Origin: Primula veris
Lineage: Eukaryota > Streptophyta > Magnoliopsida > Ericales > Primulaceae
Length of the DNA stretch: 64,000 bases
Direction: 5' to 3'
Assembly: GCA_963682055.1 (NCBI GenBank)
Contig: OY821749.1
Coordinates: 26,605,631-26,669,630, forward strand
Shown: positions 60,820 through 64,000 of the stretch, one piece after another
How the letters are laid out: every line of letters starts with the position of its first letter
Numbering within the stretch: the stretch's first letter is position 1
Notes under the pieces: generated by a model
Database searches by the model: none
Told to the model about the DNA's origin: nothing
What the model saw: only the letters and a program-made list of their open reading frames with translations
Made by a program: the position numbers and the translations under genes

Positions 60820-62215
60820 TGGGGTATATATGGAGTTTGTGTAATTATTTGGTCATCTTCGGACACAATATTATTACCCAAGTGGGATTTTTGCCTCGTG
60901 TATTGTATATTCTTAAAGAGAGGGATCATCAAGGCCAAAGTTTAGTTTAAGAGGCAACCATTTCACAAATTATGAGACAAGGAAACTGTTGCAGTAGTCG
61001 GTGCTAATTTTTCCGACAGAAGTCCTGATTTAAAAATAGAATTATGATGTTATAGGCTTATAGCGATGATTAGTGAACTGAATAACAATATGTTGTTGCT
61101 CGGTGTGGCTTGTAAATTGTACTTGATGATCATATGGTCTCTCTTCAAACTATATATAGTCTGTCTTTTACTTTTAGTTCTTAGTATTAGTAGTACAATA
61201 AAAGGTGTATACAACTCGGTAAAGATGTATATGGATGGTAGTTTTCAACCTGCATATGTTTGGTCACCTAATAGTTCTAGCGAAAGCTAATGTAATAATG
61301 TATACCGAGGTTCAAACGTCGAACAGTTTTTCCGTGACTGTCTGTTTAACATAAAATGTGACGGTGGTGTGTTAAATGATGGGTTTTAATAAGTTGAGTT
61401 CATTAATAATTAAATAAAATGAAAGTTGGATAACCCTGGGTGTATTAAAGTTCATTAATACTAATAACAAATGAAAACAAGCTAAATACTAAAATAAAAT
61501 ATTAGATTGCATATCAGGTATCAAATACAGTATGTATGCTGCAGATCATCGTAGATATATAAAAAAAATTAGAAATCATTGGGGGTTAACTTAAGTATGT
61601 GGGCAAACAATGGAAATGTAAGTAATATTTTATATATTATGTATGTTACATACTTACATTCATAATTGTATGACTGAAATGTAGTATTATTTATTTTGTT
61701 TGAAATTGTTTTCATGAGTCCCGGTTTGTTGGGCTACGTTTCACGTTTGAGTGTATTATTGGCTGTTTGTTGTAAAAGATTAGATTTGACTATAAAACGA
61801 AAATCAATGACTTATTGTTGAAATAACTAAAAAGTGCATCAGTCGTCTCTCTCTCTCTATATATCTAAGAGTAAGTAATAAAAAGTGTATTAGTGGTGTC
61901 GCTCTCTCTAAGATTCAATGGGGACGAACCATCACAGGACGGCCCTCATTTTTTCAATTGTAGTTCCGTTGTATAAATTTTAATGAAATATTTTAACGGT
62001 AAAATAATTAAAAATTAACTATCAAATGAAAGAAATCATCAATATATAAACAAAATATCATCTTATCTATAAACATTTTAGTCAAATTATAAAAAAAAAA
62101 ACATATTTAGTTCCTTTAATCATTCAAATGCATTTCATGTGCATTTTTTATGCAGATATTACACGTATAATTTTTTTACCCATATAGATAAATTTTAATT
62201 ATTTATTTATCTGCG
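60820..62215. other. SPY 3' UTR and flank
   Basis: Presumed 3' UTR follows the stop codon. AATAAA at 61195 is a plausible poly(A) signal, though others exist. After that the DNA is AT-rich with microsatellite-like CT/TA stretches near 61845-61865. No gene seen. Confidence 0.5.
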
Positions 62216-64000
62216 TCGTGTGGCTCTGAAAGATTCTTCGAAGTCGCGAGATTCGGTGTGGTCGCACCTCCTGTACCTCTTTAGTAAAGATAAATTTAGA
62301 TTACTTATTTATCTGCGTCGTGTGCTTATGACAAAAAACCACTGTCTGACGGCTATTGTAAGAGTATGTATTGTCGTAATAGTTGTACTCGTCGTCACCC
62401 ACCCAACAAACCACGACCGTTAGCCATTCCCAACCTCTCTTTAACCTCTTTCAACTCAACCTCACTACACACCCACCTCATTTGACGTTTTCTTTGTCTT
62501 TCTTGGACATCACACACCTCCGCTCTCCGGTCTCCATCGTTCCCCGCCTGGCCTATGCCAACGCCTCTCCCCTCTATGACTCACTCGTCGGAGATTTCAT
62601 TTTTCTCTATCCTCACGCTCGACTTTCCCTCTTCTCATGCAAGTCAATTACCAAACATTAATTCTCACATTTGGTCTAATTTTGGTCCATTAATTTCAAA
62701 ATCTTAAATTGAATGAACGTTTAATTTAATCTGTGATTTTGTTTTTAATTTGATAATTATAAACGCTATGAGAAAAAAATGGGTTTAGAGATATGTGTAT
62801 GTTTGTAAATAATTGTGATGTAATAGAGACAAGTGTTTATTTTCAGTTAAGTTTTACGAAAAAACTATTTTACCATTTACGTCATCAATTAACAAACACG
62901 TGCATAACTTGTCTGTGTTGAGATTGATGCCAATATACTAAATCGAAAATGTTTATTTAGTCTAATATACTAATCAGAAAACTTGTTAGTTGATTATAAT
63001 AAATCGAAATCTGTTATTAATTGAATATACTAAACATTAATTTTCTCGAATTTAAGTTCCATTTTATGTACTAAAAAAAGGAATTTTTGCCCCTTTTCAA
63101 ACATACTCCCTCTGTACGATGGCGATGGCGTCTCTCTCCTTCGCCTCTCTCATCAACTGGCGCTTAAACTAATTACATGATTGGACGTGCTTGTGTTTCT
63201 TTTGAACTATTGTATTCAGCATTGAATTATTTGCCAAACCTATAGATGAGAGGCATATTGCCTGACCCTATTTGGTTGAAACTATTACAACAAATGCACA
63301 ACCTAAAAAAAAGTGCTAGCTTAATGGTGATCGTCAATTGCATTTTTTACTTACAAGTGATATTATGCTTCTTTAAATGACTATAATAGACAAAGTGCTT
63401 TATTTACTTTTTACATGATATTATTACATTAAGGCATGCTTTATTTACTTTTTACATGATATTATTACATTAAGGCATCAAAGCATCACCAATGGTAACT
63501 GTAGTACACATGTTAGAATGAATATGTTTTTTTAGTGGTACAATGGTTATATTAGTCGATGACATGACACTAAAAAATGTGTCAGATTTTAAAAGTTTGG
63601 TTAACTGTAGCAAACAAAGTAAATGAAACCAACTAGTGACAGGACATTAATTGCCTTTAAATATATAGTAGATGCCTATCATCTAATTTAATTTTGAACG
63701 CATAACTCATCTCAGTCAACATGAAAAGTTGTTTTTTTAGTATAAATAATCCCAAAAAATTATAGTAGTCATTACATACCAAACTAAATTACTTCATTGA
63801 CCAAAATACTAATAATTAAATAACTTCCAACCCAATTTTGTTGCACGTAATTTTCAATTAGAGCTAACTTAATTAAACTTTTATATTTAAAATAAAACTC
63901 AGATTACCTTTTTTTGATTAGAGAAAAAAAGACATCATTTTAATTCATTTTTAACCCTTATACAATGAATTAGTACATACAATAATAGTAGTTGTTTAAA
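62160..64000. other. repeat-rich right edge with possible coding scraps
   Basis: A phrase with ATTTATTTATCTGCGTCGTGTG is repeated at about 62200 and 62302. A C-rich stretch at 62400-62660 is open on the plus strand but has no recognisable motif. At 63119-63172 a tiny frame reads MAMASLSFASLINWRLN then stops; this resembles the beginning of a plastid transit peptide but has no continuation. A perfect 41-bp tandem duplication lies at 63396-63477. None of this supports a gene call. Confidence 0.5.
63396..63477 (+). repeat. 41-bp perfect tandem duplication
   Basis: Two identical consecutive copies beginning TGCTTTATTTACTTTTTACA, with a period of exactly 41 bases. Recent, non-coding. Confidence 0.95.

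Noticed and set aside
62383..62661. 92-residue plus-strand protein at the right edge
   Set aside because: No recognisable domain or conserved motif; C-rich composition alone keeps the frame open.
1..64000. novel defence, mobile-genetic or viral system
   Set aside because: No reverse transcriptase, integrase, transposase, capsid or bacterial-type gene was seen; only small non-autonomous elements are present.

Overview
The window is nuclear DNA of a dicot plant. The evidence is GT-AG introns with plant-type weak donors, AT-rich intergenic DNA, many small non-autonomous transposons and land-plant-specific proteins (CASP, SPINDLY, plant DUF1022/ELM1-like). The lineage cannot be fixed from the sequence alone. 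There are no rRNA, CRISPR, bacterial or viral genes.

Layout, left to right. (1) 1-8513, minus: the N-terminal two thirds of a LETM1-like organellar protein gene; its C-terminal exons lie off the left edge. (2) 9606-12122, minus: a complete four-exon small organelle-type RRM RNA-binding protein of 137 aa. (3) 13102-20854, minus: a tandem array of three intronless F-box/LRR genes (596, 592 and 647 aa). The third carries two in-frame tandem duplications. (4) 23591-24637, minus: a three-exon Casparian strip membrane domain protein (CASP, 208 aa). (5) 25692-35127, minus: an eleven-exon ELM1-like (DUF1022) gene of 390 aa, whose 3.8-kb first intron holds a 1.34-kb tandem duplication with two nested insertions and copies of exon-1 sequence. 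(6) 35128-47200: about 12 kb without a convincing gene, built from layered duplications, an inverted duplication of a coding-like fragment, two MITEs and a GC-rich frame-shifted remnant. (7) 47200-60819, plus: SPINDLY (SPY), with a long 5' leader/intron full of ~322-bp tandem repeats and 17 coding exons giving 933 aa. (8) 60820-64000: SPY 3' flank and repeat-rich DNA.

The single-copy genes do not form a pathway. They cover organelle membrane or ion functions (LETM1-like), organelle RNA binding, endodermal cell-wall scaffolding (CASP), mitochondrial fission (ELM1-like) and nucleocytoplasmic O-fucosylation in gibberellin/clock signalling (SPY). Their order matches, from memory, two duplicated Arabidopsis segments (around At3g11540-At3g11560 and At5g06180-At5g06220), so the block looks like a preserved ancestral neighbourhood into which the F-box/LRR array has been added. 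All exon boundaries were deduced by reading splice sites and checking codon phase by eye; no alignment or search was run.
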